A DNA stretch of 64,000 nucleotides from Rouxiella silvae (GCF_002093625.1 NZ_MRWD01000016.1:1-64000); one strand, 5' to 3'. Shown: positions 47,076 through 57,184, counted from the first letter of the stretch. The notes: generated by a model from the sequence alone, not told the origin. Numbers and translations: made by a program.

Positions 47076-49011
47076 GGGCAGCACGTTTGCGCTTCGGTGC
47101 GTCACCTGTTTTTGATTTAGATGAGCTAGCCTTCGCTTTGAATGAATTCGGCTTGGAAGGAATAGTGCGAAACGCCGGTGATACGCGATTCTGCTTAGCC
47201 TGAACAATCAAGTCTTGCAACGTGCTGACCAGTGGCTGCATAAAATCCTGATAGCGGCAGTTCTTCTCGCTGATGCGCGTCAAGGTTGATTCCCAATCGG
47301 CGGTCATATCCGGTCTGGCGGCAATGTCCGGCAAGGAGTGAATGAGCGCCCTGCCGGTATCGCTGGCGTGAATATAGCGCCCTTTCTTGTACAAGAACTC
47401 ACGGCGGAACAGCAGTTCGATAATGCCCGCACGGGTGGCTTCGGTACCGAGTCCATCCGTAGCACGCAGGATCTTTTTGAGCGCCTTGTCTTGTACAAAA
47501 CGCGCAATCCCGGTCATCGCCGACAGCAGCGTGGCGTCAGTAAACGGTCTCGGCGGCTGAGTTTGCCGCTCCACCACTTCACCCCGTTCGCACAACAGCT
47601 CATCGCCCTTGGCAACCACCGGCAGCGGCGTACCTTCGTTCTCTTCATCGCGCTCTTTGCTACCCAGCAGCGTACGCCAACCGGCCTCAGCCAGAAAACG
47701 CGCCTTGGCAACGAACTTGCCACCGGCGATATCCAGGTCAATCACGCACTTGCGGAACACGGCATCGGCGCAAAACTGCATCAGATACTGGCGGGCAATC
47801 ATGCCATAAATCTTGCTTTCATCTTCAGTCAGGTTAACCCGACTGCTGCGCGCGGTGGGAATAATCGCGTGGTGAGCATCCACCTTTTTATCGTCCCAGC
47901 AGCGGTTACGTTTATCAGTATCTAGCGCAGGCTGCGGCATCAGGTCGGGTTGATGAACGCTAATGGCATTTAACACCGAATGACGCCCGGCAAAGTGCTC
48001 CTCCGGCAAATAGCGACTGTCGGAGCGCGGGTACGTAATCAGTTTATGCGTTTCATACAGACGCTGGCAGATATCGAGGATCTTCTGCGCACTCAGGTTA
48101 AAGGCTTTAGCCCCTTCGATTTGCAGCGTGGACAGTGAAAACGGCAGCGGGGCGACTTCAGATTCGCGCTTGTCGTTATAGCCGCTAACGATAGCAGGCT
48201 GGCCGCCAATACGCGCAACAACGTGGTCGGCAAGCGGACGGTGAAGGAGTCGCCCTTCTTCGTCCTGATAAGGTTCACAGGATTCGCTAGGCTGCCAGAT
48301 AGCCACAAAACGCTCGTCGGCGGGAGTAACGATGTGTGCCTTGACTTCAAAAAAGTCTCTGGGCACAAAATTTTCAATCTCTTCGTCGCGGCGGACGACC
48401 AGTCCAAGCACCGGCGTTTGCACTCGACCAACCGACAACACGCCGTTATAACCGGCATTGCGCCCAAGAATAGTATAAGCGCGGGTCATATTGATGCCAT
48501 ACAGCCAGTCGGCGCGCGAACGGGCCAGCGCGGAGACGCACAGTGGAATAAATTCTTTGTTGTCGCGCATTCTCGAAACCGCGCGCTCCACCGCCTGTGG
48601 ATTAAGATCGTTGACCAGACAGCGCTGCACCTGCTGACGCTTTTCCGGTACCAGCTCGAGGTAATCGAGAACTTCATCCACCAACAGCTGCCCCTCGCGG
48701 TCCGGGTCACCGGCGTGAACCACTTCACTGGCCTCAAGCAACAGCTTCTTTATAACATTCAACTGTTTGGCAACGGAAGCACGCGGCTGGAGCTGCCATT
48801 TTTCAGGAATAATCGGCAAGTCTTCGAGCGCCCAACGCGCAAAGCGGCTGTTATAGGCATCCGGCTGCGCCTGCTCCAGCAAGTGTCCGACGCACCAGGT
48901 GACCACGTCCTGACTGCCGCAGGCAATATATCCGTCCCCCCGTCGATGGGGTTTGGGCAATACGTCAGCGATTGCTCTGGCAAGGCTGGGTTTTTCGGCA
49001 ATAAACAGTCG
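47050..49011 (-). CDS. topB: TopB, DNA topoisomerase III
   Basis: Type IA topoisomerase that decatenates DNA with RecQ. The start at 49011 ([20 protein letters not shown]) matches E. coli, giving 653 residues. The TOPRIM motif is [12 protein letters not shown] (about 103) and the catalytic Tyr lies in [13 protein letters not shown] (about 328). The C-terminal 60 residues are basic (RKRAAPKSD), a DNA-binding tail. In E. coli selD follows on the upstream side; it is not here. Confidence 0.95.
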   Translation of the reverse strand, partial: RLFIAEKPSLARAIADVLPKPHRRGDGYIACGSQDVVTWCVGHLLEQAQPDAYNSRFARWALEDLPIIPEKWQLQPRASVAKQLNVIKKLLLEASEVVHAGDPDREGQLLVDEVLDYLELVPEKRQQVQRCLVNDLNPQAVERAVSRMRDNKEFIPLCVSALARSRADWLYGINMTRAYTILGRNAGYNGVLSVGRVQTPVLGLVVRRDEEIENFVPRDFFEVKAHIVTPADERFVAIWQPSESCEPYQDEEGRLLHRPLADHVVARIGGQPAIVSGYNDKRESEVAPLPFSLSTLQIEGAKAFNLSAQKILDICQRLYETHKLITYPRSDSRYLPEEHFAGRHSVLNAISVHQPDLMPQPALDTDKRNRCWDDKKVDAHHAIIPTARSSRVNLTEDESKIYGMIARQYLMQFCADAVFRKCVIDLDIAGGKFVAKARFLAEAGWRTLLGSKERDEENEGTPLPVVAKGDELLCERGEVVERQTQPPRPFTDATLLSAMTGIARFVQDKALKKILRATDGLGTEATRAGIIELLFRREFLYKKGRYIHASDTGRALIHSLPDIAARPDMTADWESTLTRISEKNCRYQDFMQPLVSTLQDLIVQAKQNRVSPAFRTIPSKPNSFKAKASSSKSKTGDAPKRKRAAPKSDQAAE

Positions 49012-49208
49012 CATCAGGCATGGCTCACTGGCAGAGGGTGACAACTCGTCCTTTAGTTCTCCCTATGTTAGCCGCTGCGCCAACAATTGATAAGTCAGGA
49101 TTATCACTTGGGCGGGACGTTCGCTCACAAAAACGGCTAAAAAAGGAATTATCGGATAAATCAGGAAATAATTGCTTAATCCTTAAACGGATGGATCGTG
49201 CGTTGGTT

Positions 49209-49346
49209 CCCCCCACCCTAACCCTCCCCCGATGGGGAGGGGATCAGACATAGCCCCTTCCTCCGCTCTGACCGCTCCCGATGGGGAGGGGATCAGACTT
49301 GGTCCCTTCCCCCGCTCTTTTCAGCGGGGGAAGGTTAGGATGGGGG
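49209..49346. repeat. Palindromic repeat element between topB and ydjA
   Basis: Left arm CCCCCACCCTAACCCTCCCC (49210-49229) and right arm GGGGAAGGTTAGGATGGGGG (49327-49346) are inverted with 18 of 20 matches. Between them GATGGGGAGGGGATCAGAC occurs twice (49231-49249 and 49280-49298), so the middle is a diverged 49-bp tandem. CCCCCGCT-CTTTTC-AGCGGGGG adds an inner hairpin. C-rich arms of this kind are common intergenic repeats in enterobacteria and other groups. Confidence 0.8.
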
Positions 49347-49364
49347 CTTTTTTAATGGTGGATT

Positions 49365-49916
49365 TTAGAAATAACTGACAAAAGCGGCGCTGTCGGCCGG
49401 GATCACCTGGGTGCTGGATTTCAACTGCGGAGTGCCGAGGTAGAGGAAGCCAACGATGTGGTCTTTCTCTTCGCAGCCAAATGCATGACGTACGGCGGCG
49501 TGCTCAGTCCAGCCACCGGTGCGCCAAATGCCGTTAAAACCCTGAGCCAAGGCGGCCATCTGCATCGCCTGAACGGCGCAGCCTGCGGAAACAACCTGTT
49601 CCCATTCTGGCACTTTGGCGCTCTCTTTTACGTCAGCGATAATCGTGATGATTTGCGGGGCGCGCATCGGTGCCTGAGTGGCTTTCTCAATCGCCTTCTC
49701 GTCCATGCCGTCTTTTTCAGCCGCGCTTCTCAGCAGGTTGCTGAAACGGATTAGCCCGTCGTTCTCCACAATCACAAAGCGCCAAGGCTGAAGCGCACCG
49801 TGGTCGGGCGCACGCATACCGGCGTTGATGATGTTTTGCAAAACGTCGCCAGAAGGCGCGGGAGCGGCAAGGCGTGAGGCGGAACGGCGGTTTAAAAGCA
49901 GGTCCAGAGCGTCCAT
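49365..49916 (-). CDS. ydjA: YdjA, NAD(P)H-dependent nitroreductase family
   Basis: A minimal flavin nitroreductase of 183 residues, the E. coli length. N-terminal [12 protein letters not shown], then [12 protein letters not shown] (about 34-45) and the C-terminal GFLYLGTPQ are diagnostic. Physiological substrate is uncertain. It is divergent from sppA, as in E. coli. Confidence 0.94.
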   Translation of the reverse strand: MDALDLLLNRRSASRLAAPAPSGDVLQNIINAGMRAPDHGALQPWRFVIVENDGLIRFSNLLRSAAEKDGMDEKAIEKATQAPMRAPQIITIIADVKESAKVPEWEQVVSAGCAVQAMQMAALAQGFNGIWRTGGWTEHAAVRHAFGCEEKDHIVGFLYLGTPQLKSSTQVIPADSAAFVSYF

Positions 49917-50080
49917 AAATCTCTCCTGATAATGAGTTGTATTCGCTTAACGTTAACATAACCCGCCTGACCCTGGCTATCAGCCCCCACCTCTCTGCCA
50001 AATTATGAAATGATTTAAAGCTGACTTTTATCCGGCAGGTCATTAGGATAGCAGCACTAGTCGCTCTTAATGGAGAGAAC

Positions 50081-51937
50081 ATGCGCATACTGTGGCGAAT
50101 CATCGCCGGTTTTTTTAGGTGGACATGGCGTCTGCTTAATTTTGTAAGAGAATTTATTCTTAATCTTTTCCTGGTGCTGATCATTTTGGTGGGCGTGGGA
50201 ATTTATTTCCAGTTGCAGTCAAAACCCGTCGAAACGCCAAGCAAAGGCGCACTGCTGGTTGACTTGAGCGGAAGTGTGGTCGATAAACCCACGGTGAATA
50301 ACAAGGTTCGCCAACTGGGACGTGAACTGTTGGGCACCTCCAGCAACCGTTTGCAGGAAACCTCGCTGTTTGACCTGGTCGATACGATTCGCGCCGCCAA
50401 AGATGACAGTAATATCACTGGCCTGGTGCTGTCTCTCACCGACTTTACCGGCACCGATCAGGCTTCGCTTCAGTACATTGGCAAGGCCCTCCGCGAGTTC
50501 CGCGACTCTGGCAAACCCATCTATGCAGTCGGCGACAGCTATAACCAGACGCAGTATTATCTGGCCAGCTTTGCCAACAAAATCTATCTTTCTCCGATGG
50601 GTAACGTTGACCTGCACGGCTTTGCGACCAATACGCTGTACTACAAAACGTTGCTCGACAAGCTGAAAGTGACCACCAATATCTTCCGCGTGGGCACCTA
50701 TAAATCAGCGGTTGAACCGATGATGCGCGACGATATGTCTCCGGCCGCACGCGATGCCGATACTCGTTGGATAACCGGCCTGTGGAACAACTATCTCAAT
50801 ACTGTTTCTGCCAACCGTCAGTTAACGCCTGAGCAGTTATTCCCCGGTGCTGCGGGCATGCTGAGTGGTCTGCAAGACGTGGGCGGCGACACGGCCCAAT
50901 ATGCGCTGAAGAATAAACTGGTCGACGAACTTGCCTCACGCGGTGACGCCGACGAGGCGATGATCAAGGCGTTCGGATTCAACAAACAGAAGAAAGACTT
51001 CAACTACACCACCCTCGAAGACTATTCGCCGAAAATTAAGCAGGACGACAACGCGGCGCAAATCGCGGTTATCTTTGCCAACGGTGCCATCATTGACGGT
51101 GAAGGCCAGCCGGGCGACGTGGGCGGTGACACCACCGCTGAACAAATTCGCCAGGCACGCCTCGACCCTAAAGTTAAGGCGATTGTCTTTCGTGTGAACA
51201 GCCCAGGTGGCAGCGTCAGCGCCTCCGAGGTTATCCGCTCCGAACTGGCCGCAGCCAGAGCGGCGGGCAAACCGGTGGTCGTTTCAATGGGTGGCATGGC
51301 GGCGTCGGGCGGTTATTGGATTTCAACGCCGGCCAACTACATCATCGCCAGCCCTAGCACGCTTACCGGTTCAATTGGTATTTTCGGGGTAATCAACACC
51401 TATCAGGATACGCTGGGCCAGTTTGGCGTGCACACCGACGGCGTGGCAACCTCGCCGCTGGCCGATATTGCGGTGACCAAGGCTCTGCCACCGGAGTTCT
51501 CGCAGATGATGCAGATGAACATCGAGAATGGTTATAAAACCTTCCTCGGACTGGTTGCCAAGGCGCGTAATAAAACCCCGGAGCAGATTGACCAAATCGC
51601 TCAGGGCCACGTGTGGATCGGTACGGATGCCAAGGCTAACGGTTTGGTAGATCAGCTGGGCGACTTTGATGATGCGGTTAAAAAGGCCGCCGAACTGGCG
51701 AAACTGCCTACCTGGCAGTTGAACTGGTACGTTGACCAACCGAGCATCAGCGACATGCTGTTCTCGCAAATGAACGCTTCGGTGCACGCGATGTTGCCTG
51801 CCGTGGCTCAGGCTTATCTGCCTGCGCCGGTTGCCGACGTGGCGCTGAAAATGAGCGCACAGGCTGATTTGTTTGATAACTTGAACGACCCGCAAAATCG
51901 CTATGCTATGTGTCTCACCTGCGGTGAAGTGAAGTAA
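50081..51937 (+). CDS. sppA: SppA, signal peptide peptidase A (protease IV)
   Basis: Inner-membrane serine/lysine protease of 618 residues that degrades cleaved signal peptides. One N-terminal membrane span (about 28-47). General base K208 ([11 protein letters not shown]) lies in the N-terminal half and nucleophile S409 ([10 protein letters not shown]) in the C-terminal half, as in E. coli. GGAGAG precedes the ATG; a strong terminator follows. Confidence 0.96.
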   Translation: MRILWRIIAGFFRWTWRLLNFVREFILNLFLVLIILVGVGIYFQLQSKPVETPSKGALLVDLSGSVVDKPTVNNKVRQLGRELLGTSSNRLQETSLFDLVDTIRAAKDDSNITGLVLSLTDFTGTDQASLQYIGKALREFRDSGKPIYAVGDSYNQTQYYLASFANKIYLSPMGNVDLHGFATNTLYYKTLLDKLKVTTNIFRVGTYKSAVEPMMRDDMSPAARDADTRWITGLWNNYLNTVSANRQLTPEQLFPGAAGMLSGLQDVGGDTAQYALKNKLVDELASRGDADEAMIKAFGFNKQKKDFNYTTLEDYSPKIKQDDNAAQIAVIFANGAIIDGEGQPGDVGGDTTAEQIRQARLDPKVKAIVFRVNSPGGSVSASEVIRSELAAARAAGKPVVVSMGGMAASGGYWISTPANYIIASPSTLTGSIGIFGVINTYQDTLGQFGVHTDGVATSPLADIAVTKALPPEFSQMMQMNIENGYKTFLGLVAKARNKTPEQIDQIAQGHVWIGTDAKANGLVDQLGDFDDAVKKAAELAKLPTWQLNWYVDQPSISDMLFSQMNASVHAMLPAVAQAYLPAPVADVALKMSAQADLFDNLNDPQNRYAMCLTCGEVK

Positions 51938-51972
51938 AAAACCTTCATTACTTGTCATGCCTTTAGCATGAA

Positions 51973-52000
51973 AAATGGCCCCGAAAGGGGCCATTTTTTT
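51973..52000 (+). terminator. sppA terminator
   Basis: AAATGGCCCC and GGGGCCATTT form a 10-bp perfect stem with a GAAA tetraloop, ending in seven T. Confidence 0.95.
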
Positions 52001-52036
52001 GCAGGTTATTTTCTTATACAGACAACATGTTGAGTG

Positions 52037-53539
52037 TTAGATTTTATCCCATGCGTCGCTGCCGTAGCTTCCGGCCGGGTTGTATGCTGGCTGAGCACAC
52101 CACCAACCGTGTGGTACGGCTTTGCACTGATAGTTGCTGCCGTTGGTAGACACTTTATCGCCAGGCGCATACTTTTGGCCTGCAACATACTGCGGGTATT
52201 GAGTTTCATTACCCTGATCATTGTCCGCTTTTGCAGGAACAACAATCGACTGTTTTAGCGTTTTAGAGAGCTTACCGGCGTTAACCTTGACGCTAACCTG
52301 CAGATTTTGCTCTTTTTTATTTCTCTTTATTTCAAAGCTCTGGCTACCTTTGCCCTCGCCCGTTATTTGAGCATTGTTAGGCAGCGTCCAAACGTAAGAT
52401 ACATTGCCCGTGGCTTGAGTATTGGAAACCGCGATGCCTTTAAACGTAACTTTATTAGGATTCACCGTTGGAGTCACAGTGAAGTTCAGACCATTTAAAA
52501 ACGCCTGATCGTGATTGACCGGTGGCTTGACGGGTTGATCGTCATCTTCGGCCGCCTCAAGATAAACCGCGCTGCTGTATTTATGGCTACTTTTGGTATA
52601 AACGTCGTAATAGGTGGCAGCAGCGCCGAGGGTAACTTCGTTGTTTTTCAAGGTGCCGACTTTGGCTAAATTGGTTTCTGTATTAATTTGTTTTGCCAAC
52701 TTATAGAGCCAGTCTTTTTTATCCATATTATTCGATGCAGTGTAGGCGGTGTCAAACGCGACTGAGCCGGCTTTCATTGAATCGAACAGGCGGAAGCGCA
52801 CGGTGGTGCCTGCTATAATTTTCTCATTGGCCTTAATCCCGTCACCCACTCTCTCCCAACCCGGCGTTGATACGCCATTATTGGTAATTTCTACGTCAGC
52901 ACAGGTGGTAAATACTTCACCGGTGCCGTGATTTTTAGAGACAGGCCAGGCGGCGAAAATGACATGTCGGCCCGCCTGTTGTGAAGGTAATTTAAAGTTA
53001 AAGTGAGTCTCATTATTACTGTCCGGTGCATTGGGGGCATTGGCCGGTCGTGCATCACCGTCTCTGCGGCCCAACAATTCGAGGTCACTCCATTTCAACG
53101 GGTTCGCCGGGTTATACTCAGATTTAGTAATGTAAAATGCGATATGGTCGGTACCATGAACAGCGGTATATTTATAGGAAAGGTCGACGCTACCGTCAGC
53201 GTTGACTTTCAGGGGGGAGATAGGCCAGTCGCCTTTAGGAACACCTACGTTGATGCCTCTATAGTTTGATGAGCACACTGCGCCGTCTTGGATTTGGTTC
53301 ATGTAATTGGTCGAGCCAACGTTGGTATGCCCACCGGCTTCGGTGAAACCATTGCTACCATGAGCTCTCGCGGCTTTACAACCTTCACTGGTGCTCGCTT
53401 GGCCTTCTCTGTTGCACAACACATGGCGAGCCGTTGGCGTAGAAATATAGCCATGAGCCTGTGCCGTAGTAGGCATTAATAGCGCTGCAGGTAGCGTCAT
53501 TGCTACCGCAAGAGACAGAATACTTTTTGAAAATTTCAT
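52037..53539 (-). CDS. GbpA-like chitin-active lytic polysaccharide monooxygenase (AA10)
   Basis: A 500-residue secreted protein. Signal cleavage at AQA-HGY exposes H29, the first ligand of the copper histidine brace; the second is expected in the FAAWPVSKNH-type region near residue 195. Domains in order: AA10 (29-215), GbpA domain 2 (about 218-335), an Ig-like domain (about 345-450) and a CBM5/12 chitin-binding module (about 455-500, YVAGQKYAPGDKVS and WWCAQPAY). It oxidises crystalline chitin or aids binding to chitin and mucin. It interrupts the sppA-ansA order of E. coli. Confidence 0.93.
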   Translation of the reverse strand: MKFSKSILSLAVAMTLPAALLMPTTAQAHGYISTPTARHVLCNREGQASTSEGCKAARAHGSNGFTEAGGHTNVGSTNYMNQIQDGAVCSSNYRGINVGVPKGDWPISPLKVNADGSVDLSYKYTAVHGTDHIAFYITKSEYNPANPLKWSDLELLGRRDGDARPANAPNAPDSNNETHFNFKLPSQQAGRHVIFAAWPVSKNHGTGEVFTTCADVEITNNGVSTPGWERVGDGIKANEKIIAGTTVRFRLFDSMKAGSVAFDTAYTASNNMDKKDWLYKLAKQINTETNLAKVGTLKNNEVTLGAAATYYDVYTKSSHKYSSAVYLEAAEDDDQPVKPPVNHDQAFLNGLNFTVTPTVNPNKVTFKGIAVSNTQATGNVSYVWTLPNNAQITGEGKGSQSFEIKRNKKEQNLQVSVKVNAGKLSKTLKQSIVVPAKADNDQGNETQYPQYVAGQKYAPGDKVSTNGSNYQCKAVPHGWWCAQPAYNPAGSYGSDAWDKI

Positions 53540-53899
53540 TACTTGACGTCCTTTTACATGTCTGGATTTATTTTTCCAAATTGGAAATTCAGATTCCTGC
53601 GCCCATCACTGGGCTAAGCGTCCGCGAGAGAAGCTTTGACACGAACCGCTTTGATATATCTGCCTGTATTTTGAATTATTTTGTTACATAGGCATATAAG
53701 AGGAGGCGTTCAAAGTTGCAGACAATCATCTGGGGTGAGAAGAAAATTCTTGCGATGATGACAGTGCAAAAATTAACCATTGAGCACGATGTGCGGCTTA
53801 CACGCGCAAGAAAAAAAGGACATTCTTTTTATTCGAGCACTCTGCCTTTATAATCCCCCCACCTGGCCTGTCTGGCTGATTAAAAAAAGAATTGTGCTA
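53540..53899. other. Divergent LPMO-ansA intergenic region with a palindrome
   Basis: No gene is seen. TTTCCAAATTGGAAA (53573-53587) is a perfect 15-bp palindrome around one base, about 35 bp before the LPMO start codon, a good place for a repressor. The ansA promoter lies on the right. Confidence 0.4.
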
Positions 53900-54910
53900 A
53901 TGACTAAAAAATCGATTTACGTTGCCTACACCGGCGGTACCATCGGCATGCAGCGTTCAGAACAGGGCTATATTCCTGTGTCCGGCCATCTCCAGCGCCA
54001 GCTGGCCCTGATGCCCGAGTTCCATCGTCCCGAAATGCCTGATTTTCACATTCAGGAGTATTCTCCGCTGATGGACTCTTCGGATATGACCCCAGAAGAT
54101 TGGCAGCATATCGCCGACGACATTCAGGCACATTACGACCAGTATGATGGTTTTGTTATTCTGCACGGCACCGACACCATGGCGTTCACTGCCTCTGCGC
54201 TGTCGTTCATGCTCGAAAACCTGGGCAAGCCCGTAATCGTGACAGGGTCACAAATACCTTTAGAGGCTCTGCGCTCAGACGGACAGATTAACCTGCTGAA
54301 TTCACTGTATATCGCGGCCAATCATCCGGTTAATGAAGTGACCTTATTCTTCAACAACCGTCTTTATCGCGGTAATCGCAGCACCAAGGCGCATGCTGAC
54401 GGGTTTGACGCTTTTGCATCGCCGAACATGTCGCCATTGCTGGAAGCTGGCATTCATATTCGTCGGCTGTCTACGCCGTCAATTCCTGCGCCCACTGGCC
54501 AACTGCGCGTGCACAACATCACTCCTCAACCCATTGGCGTGGTGACCATTTATCCAGGAATTTCCGCCGAAGTCGTGCGTAACTTTCTGCAACAGCCGGT
54601 AAAAGCGCTCATTTTGCGCTCTTATGGCGTGGGTAATGCGCCACAGAAAGGCGACCTGCTCAAAGAGCTGAAAGAGGCCTCTGAGCGCGGTATCGTCGTG
54701 GTCAATCTGACTCAATGTATTTCCGGTAAAGTTAATATGGGCGGTTACGCCACCGGCAACGCTCTAGCACATGCGGGCGTTATTAGTGGTTTTGATATGA
54801 CCGTTGAGGCCACGCTAACCAAGCTACACTACCTGCTGAGTCAGTCGCTTTCGGCTGGTGAGACACGTGAGCTGATGCAGCAAGACTTACGTGGTGAATT
54901 AACCGTTTAA
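53900..54910 (+). CDS. ansA: AnsA, cytoplasmic L-asparaginase I
   Basis: Hydrolyses L-asparagine to aspartate and ammonia in the cytoplasm. The start at 53900 (MTKKSIYVAYTGGTIGMQ) is taken from E. coli alignment, giving 336 residues against 338; 40 upstream in-frame codons are ignored. First Thr is in YTGGTIG and the second catalytic set in HGTDTMAFTA. pncA lies 9 bp downstream, forming the conserved pair. Confidence 0.95.
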   Translation: MTKKSIYVAYTGGTIGMQRSEQGYIPVSGHLQRQLALMPEFHRPEMPDFHIQEYSPLMDSSDMTPEDWQHIADDIQAHYDQYDGFVILHGTDTMAFTASALSFMLENLGKPVIVTGSQIPLEALRSDGQINLLNSLYIAANHPVNEVTLFFNNRLYRGNRSTKAHADGFDAFASPNMSPLLEAGIHIRRLSTPSIPAPTGQLRVHNITPQPIGVVTIYPGISAEVVRNFLQQPVKALILRSYGVGNAPQKGDLLKELKEASERGIVVVNLTQCISGKVNMGGYATGNALAHAGVISGFDMTVEATLTKLHYLLSQSLSAGETRELMQQDLRGELTV

Positions 54911-54919
54911 GGACTCTCA

Positions 54920-55567
54920 ATGAAATCTGCGTTGTTGTTGATCGACCTTCAAAATGACTTTTGCCACGGCGGCGCGCTGGCGGTGGCAGAGGGTGATGAG
55001 ACAATAAACATTGCCAATCTGGCGATTGCAGCCTGTCGCCATGCCAATATAACCGTGGTCGCCTCACAGGATTGGCATCCAGCCGATCATCGCAGTTTCG
55101 CTGTTAATTCCCAGGCCGAAGCCTGGACGTTGGGCGAGCTCGACGGGTTGCCCCAAGTTTGGTGGCCAGTGCACTGTGTGCAGGGTCAGCACGGCGCAGA
55201 TTTTCATCCCGACCTCAACACGGCGGCCCTCGACTATATTGTTTATAAAGGGCAAGACAGCGCTATCGACAGCTACAGTGCCTTTTACGACAATGGCAAG
55301 CGAGCGGCCACCCTGCTCCACGACTGGCTACAGCAGGCGCAGATTGAGCATGTCATTGTTATGGGACTCGCCACAGACTACTGCGTCAAATTTAGCGTGC
55401 TTGATGCGTTAGAACTGGGTTATCAGGTCACACTGCTTGGCGACGGCTGTCGAGGCGTAAACCTTGAACCCGGTGACAGCAAGCGGGCAATTGACGAGAT
55501 GCAGCAGGCCGGTGCCAAGGTGCAGAATTTGTCTGAGCTGGTTGGCACCCTGCACTTCACGATATGA
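54920..55567 (+). CDS. pncA: PncA, nicotinamidase
   Basis: Converts nicotinamide to nicotinate for NAD salvage; also activates pyrazinamide. Triad D9 (LLIDLQNDF), K110 and C155 (ATDYCVKF); metal ligands in QDWHPADH (D51, H53, H57). Length 215 residues (E. coli 213-219). AAGGA precedes the ATG, and it is co-transcribed with ansA. Confidence 0.96.
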   Translation: MKSALLLIDLQNDFCHGGALAVAEGDETINIANLAIAACRHANITVVASQDWHPADHRSFAVNSQAEAWTLGELDGLPQVWWPVHCVQGQHGADFHPDLNTAALDYIVYKGQDSAIDSYSAFYDNGKRAATLLHDWLQQAQIEHVIVMGLATDYCVKFSVLDALELGYQVTLLGDGCRGVNLEPGDSKRAIDEMQQAGAKVQNLSELVGTLHFTI

Positions 55568-55667
55568 AAATGAAGGCTCCACGCAGCCATTAATGACAAA
55601 AATTCAATGAATTGGGCCACTTTGAGTAAGCCGCGCCCTTTTCCTCACTAAAAGAAGTCGAATTAAT

Positions 55668-56453
55668 ATGAGCTCAGTTAAGATCCATACCCAGCAGGAA
55701 ATCGAGAAGGCCCGCACCGCGGGAAATACCGCAGCAAAAGTGCTCGAGTTCATCAAGCCTTATGTGAAAGTCGGCGTGACTACTGACGAGATTGACCAAC
55801 TGTGTCACGATTTTATCGTCAATGAACTGAAAGTGATCCCGGCCAATATCGGTTATCACGGTTACACCAAAACCTCATGTACCTCGGTTAACCACGTGGT
55901 CTGCCACGGCATTCCTGCGGATAAAAAACTCAAAGACGGTGACATCGTCAACATCGATGTGGCCATTATTCAAGACGGCTGGTACGGTGACACCAGCCGT
56001 ATGTATTACGTAGGCAAACCGACGATTCGCGGTCAGCGCTTGGTCGAGGTCACGTATCAGTCGATGGTTGCTGGCATTAAAACGGTACGTCCGGGTGCGA
56101 CACTTGGCGACGTGGGCGCGGCTATCCAGCACATCGCCGAAAGCAATGGTTTCTCCGTGGTGAGGGAGTACTGCGGTCACGGTGTAGGTGAGGAGTACCA
56201 TACCGATCCGCAGGTGTTGCATTACGGCCGCCCGGGCGAAGGTTTAGTGTTGGAAGCTGGGATGATTTTCACCATCGAACCGATGATCAACGCCGGTAAA
56301 GCGGCCACCAGCGTGCTGTCTGACGGCTGGACTGTTGTGACTAAAGACCGCTCGCTCTCCGCCCAGTGGGAACACACTATTGCGGTGACTGAAACCGGTT
56401 ATGATCTGTTAACCCCGTGGCCAGAAGGCACCGGCGAGTACGACCCACTTTAA
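55668..56453 (+). CDS. map: Type I methionine aminopeptidase
   Basis: Removes N-terminal Met from new proteins. Metal ligands: D in NIDVAIIQDGWYGDTSR (two Asp), H in EYCGHGVGEEYH, and Glu in FTIEPM and WEHTIAV. Length is 261 residues, the family norm. The main E. coli map gene lies beside rpsB, whereas this one follows pncA, so it could be a second copy. A long stem-loop follows. Confidence 0.92.
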   Translation: MSSVKIHTQQEIEKARTAGNTAAKVLEFIKPYVKVGVTTDEIDQLCHDFIVNELKVIPANIGYHGYTKTSCTSVNHVVCHGIPADKKLKDGDIVNIDVAIIQDGWYGDTSRMYYVGKPTIRGQRLVEVTYQSMVAGIKTVRPGATLGDVGAAIQHIAESNGFSVVREYCGHGVGEEYHTDPQVLHYGRPGEGLVLEAGMIFTIEPMINAGKAATSVLSDGWTVVTKDRSLSAQWEHTIAVTETGYDLLTPWPEGTGEYDPL

Positions 56454-56464
56454 TCGACAAGATT

Positions 56465-56506
56465 ATTTCCTTCCTTAGCCCCGACCTTAAGGGCAAGGAA
56501 GGAAAT
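56465..56506 (+). terminator. Long stem-loop after map
   Basis: ATTTCCTTCCTT and AAGGAAGGAAAT are perfect 12-bp inverted arms, extended by GCCC/GGGC. No T-run follows, so it may stabilise the 3' end. Confidence 0.6.
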
Positions 56507-56667
56507 ATGACCTTAATAATAATTATTAAATATAATTAAATTAAATTCATTCTTGCCACTAATTAATAAATCACAAACTCACTGCACTATTTCTTAAAAT
56601 CACCGTATATTCCAAATATAAATAAAAAAGCCTATACAAAACTCCGCACCTGAACTAACTTTCATTT

Positions 56668-56728
56668 CGTCAAAGTTAATTACCATTTACTTTGACGCAA
56701 AGAAACGTTTCGCAAATATTTGCGATCG
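56668..56728. promoter_or_regulatory. Cluster of perfect palindromes upstream of the small secreted-protein gene
   Basis: CGTCAAAGT (56668-56676) and ACTTTGACG (56689-56697) are inverted with centres 21 bp apart. GAAACGTTTC (56702-56711) and CGCAAATATTTGCG (56711-56724) are adjoining perfect palindromes, and CGATCG follows at 56723-56728. The 14-mer resembles the operators of LacI/PurR-type repressors (CGCAAACGTTTGCG), with AT in the centre. All lie 45-105 bp before the start codon. Confidence 0.65.
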
Positions 56729-56773
56729 TTATCTCCGCAATGTTATTTACCTTAAGGAATAAGGGAAATTATT

Positions 56774-57031
56774 ATGAACAAATTTAAATCGCTTGGAGCT
56801 GCATTTGTTTTACTTGGGGCCGTTGGTATGAGTTCGACTGCCCACGCAGACTTGCTGCCTGGTTTGCCAATTCCCGTGCCTGACGCCGCCGTATGTATCG
56901 TAGTGAACTCCATACTGCCAGCCACCGGTCTGGAAGGGCTGACACCGGTTCAAATTGAGGCATTAAAGCAGCAAGTTTTAGGCATGCTGCCTGGCGCAAC
57001 CGTTGAACAGATGATTAAATGCCTGCCTTAA
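56774..57031 (+). CDS. Small secreted two-cysteine protein next to a MacAB-type pump
   Basis: I do not recognise this family. A strong Sec signal (MNKFKSLGAAFVLLGAVGM, cleavage at AHA-DLL after residue 25) leaves a mature chain of 60 residues with exactly two cysteines (C41 and C83), which would form one disulfide in the periplasm. The chain is rich in Leu, Pro and Val, slightly acidic and carries LTPVQIEALKQQVLG, a likely amphipathic helix. AAGGAATAAGGG precedes the ATG. A 13-bp stem-loop separates it from macA, macB and an outer-membrane gene 150 bp on, all in the same direction. Size and features resemble a secreted peptide toxin or carrier, but activity is unknown. Confidence 0.75.
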   Translation: MNKFKSLGAAFVLLGAVGMSSTAHADLLPGLPIPVPDAAVCIVVNSILPATGLEGLTPVQIEALKQQVLGMLPGATVEQMIKCLP

Positions 57032-57068
57032 TCGTTGAATTAATGGTGAAGCGTCTGCAGTAATAATT

Positions 57069-57102
57069 ACTTTAACCCTCCTGTCTGTGGGAGGGTTAAA
57101 GT
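57069..57102 (+). terminator. 13-bp stem-loop between the small-protein gene and the pump operon
   Basis: ACTTTAACCCTCC and GGAGGGTTAAAGT are perfect arms around an 8-base loop. With no T-run it could be an RNA-stabilising or attenuating hairpin, leaving more small-protein mRNA than pump mRNA. Confidence 0.65.
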
Positions 57103-57184
57103 ATAAAGGAGACCAATAGCCGAATGAAAATAATAAACAACAGCTATAGCCTCATACCCCCTTATTATTTAGCAAGCATTTAAA

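Noticed and set aside
53780-53899. Upstream 40-codon extension of ansA
   Set aside because: It has no similarity to AnsA and the internal ATG at 53900 matches the E. coli start.
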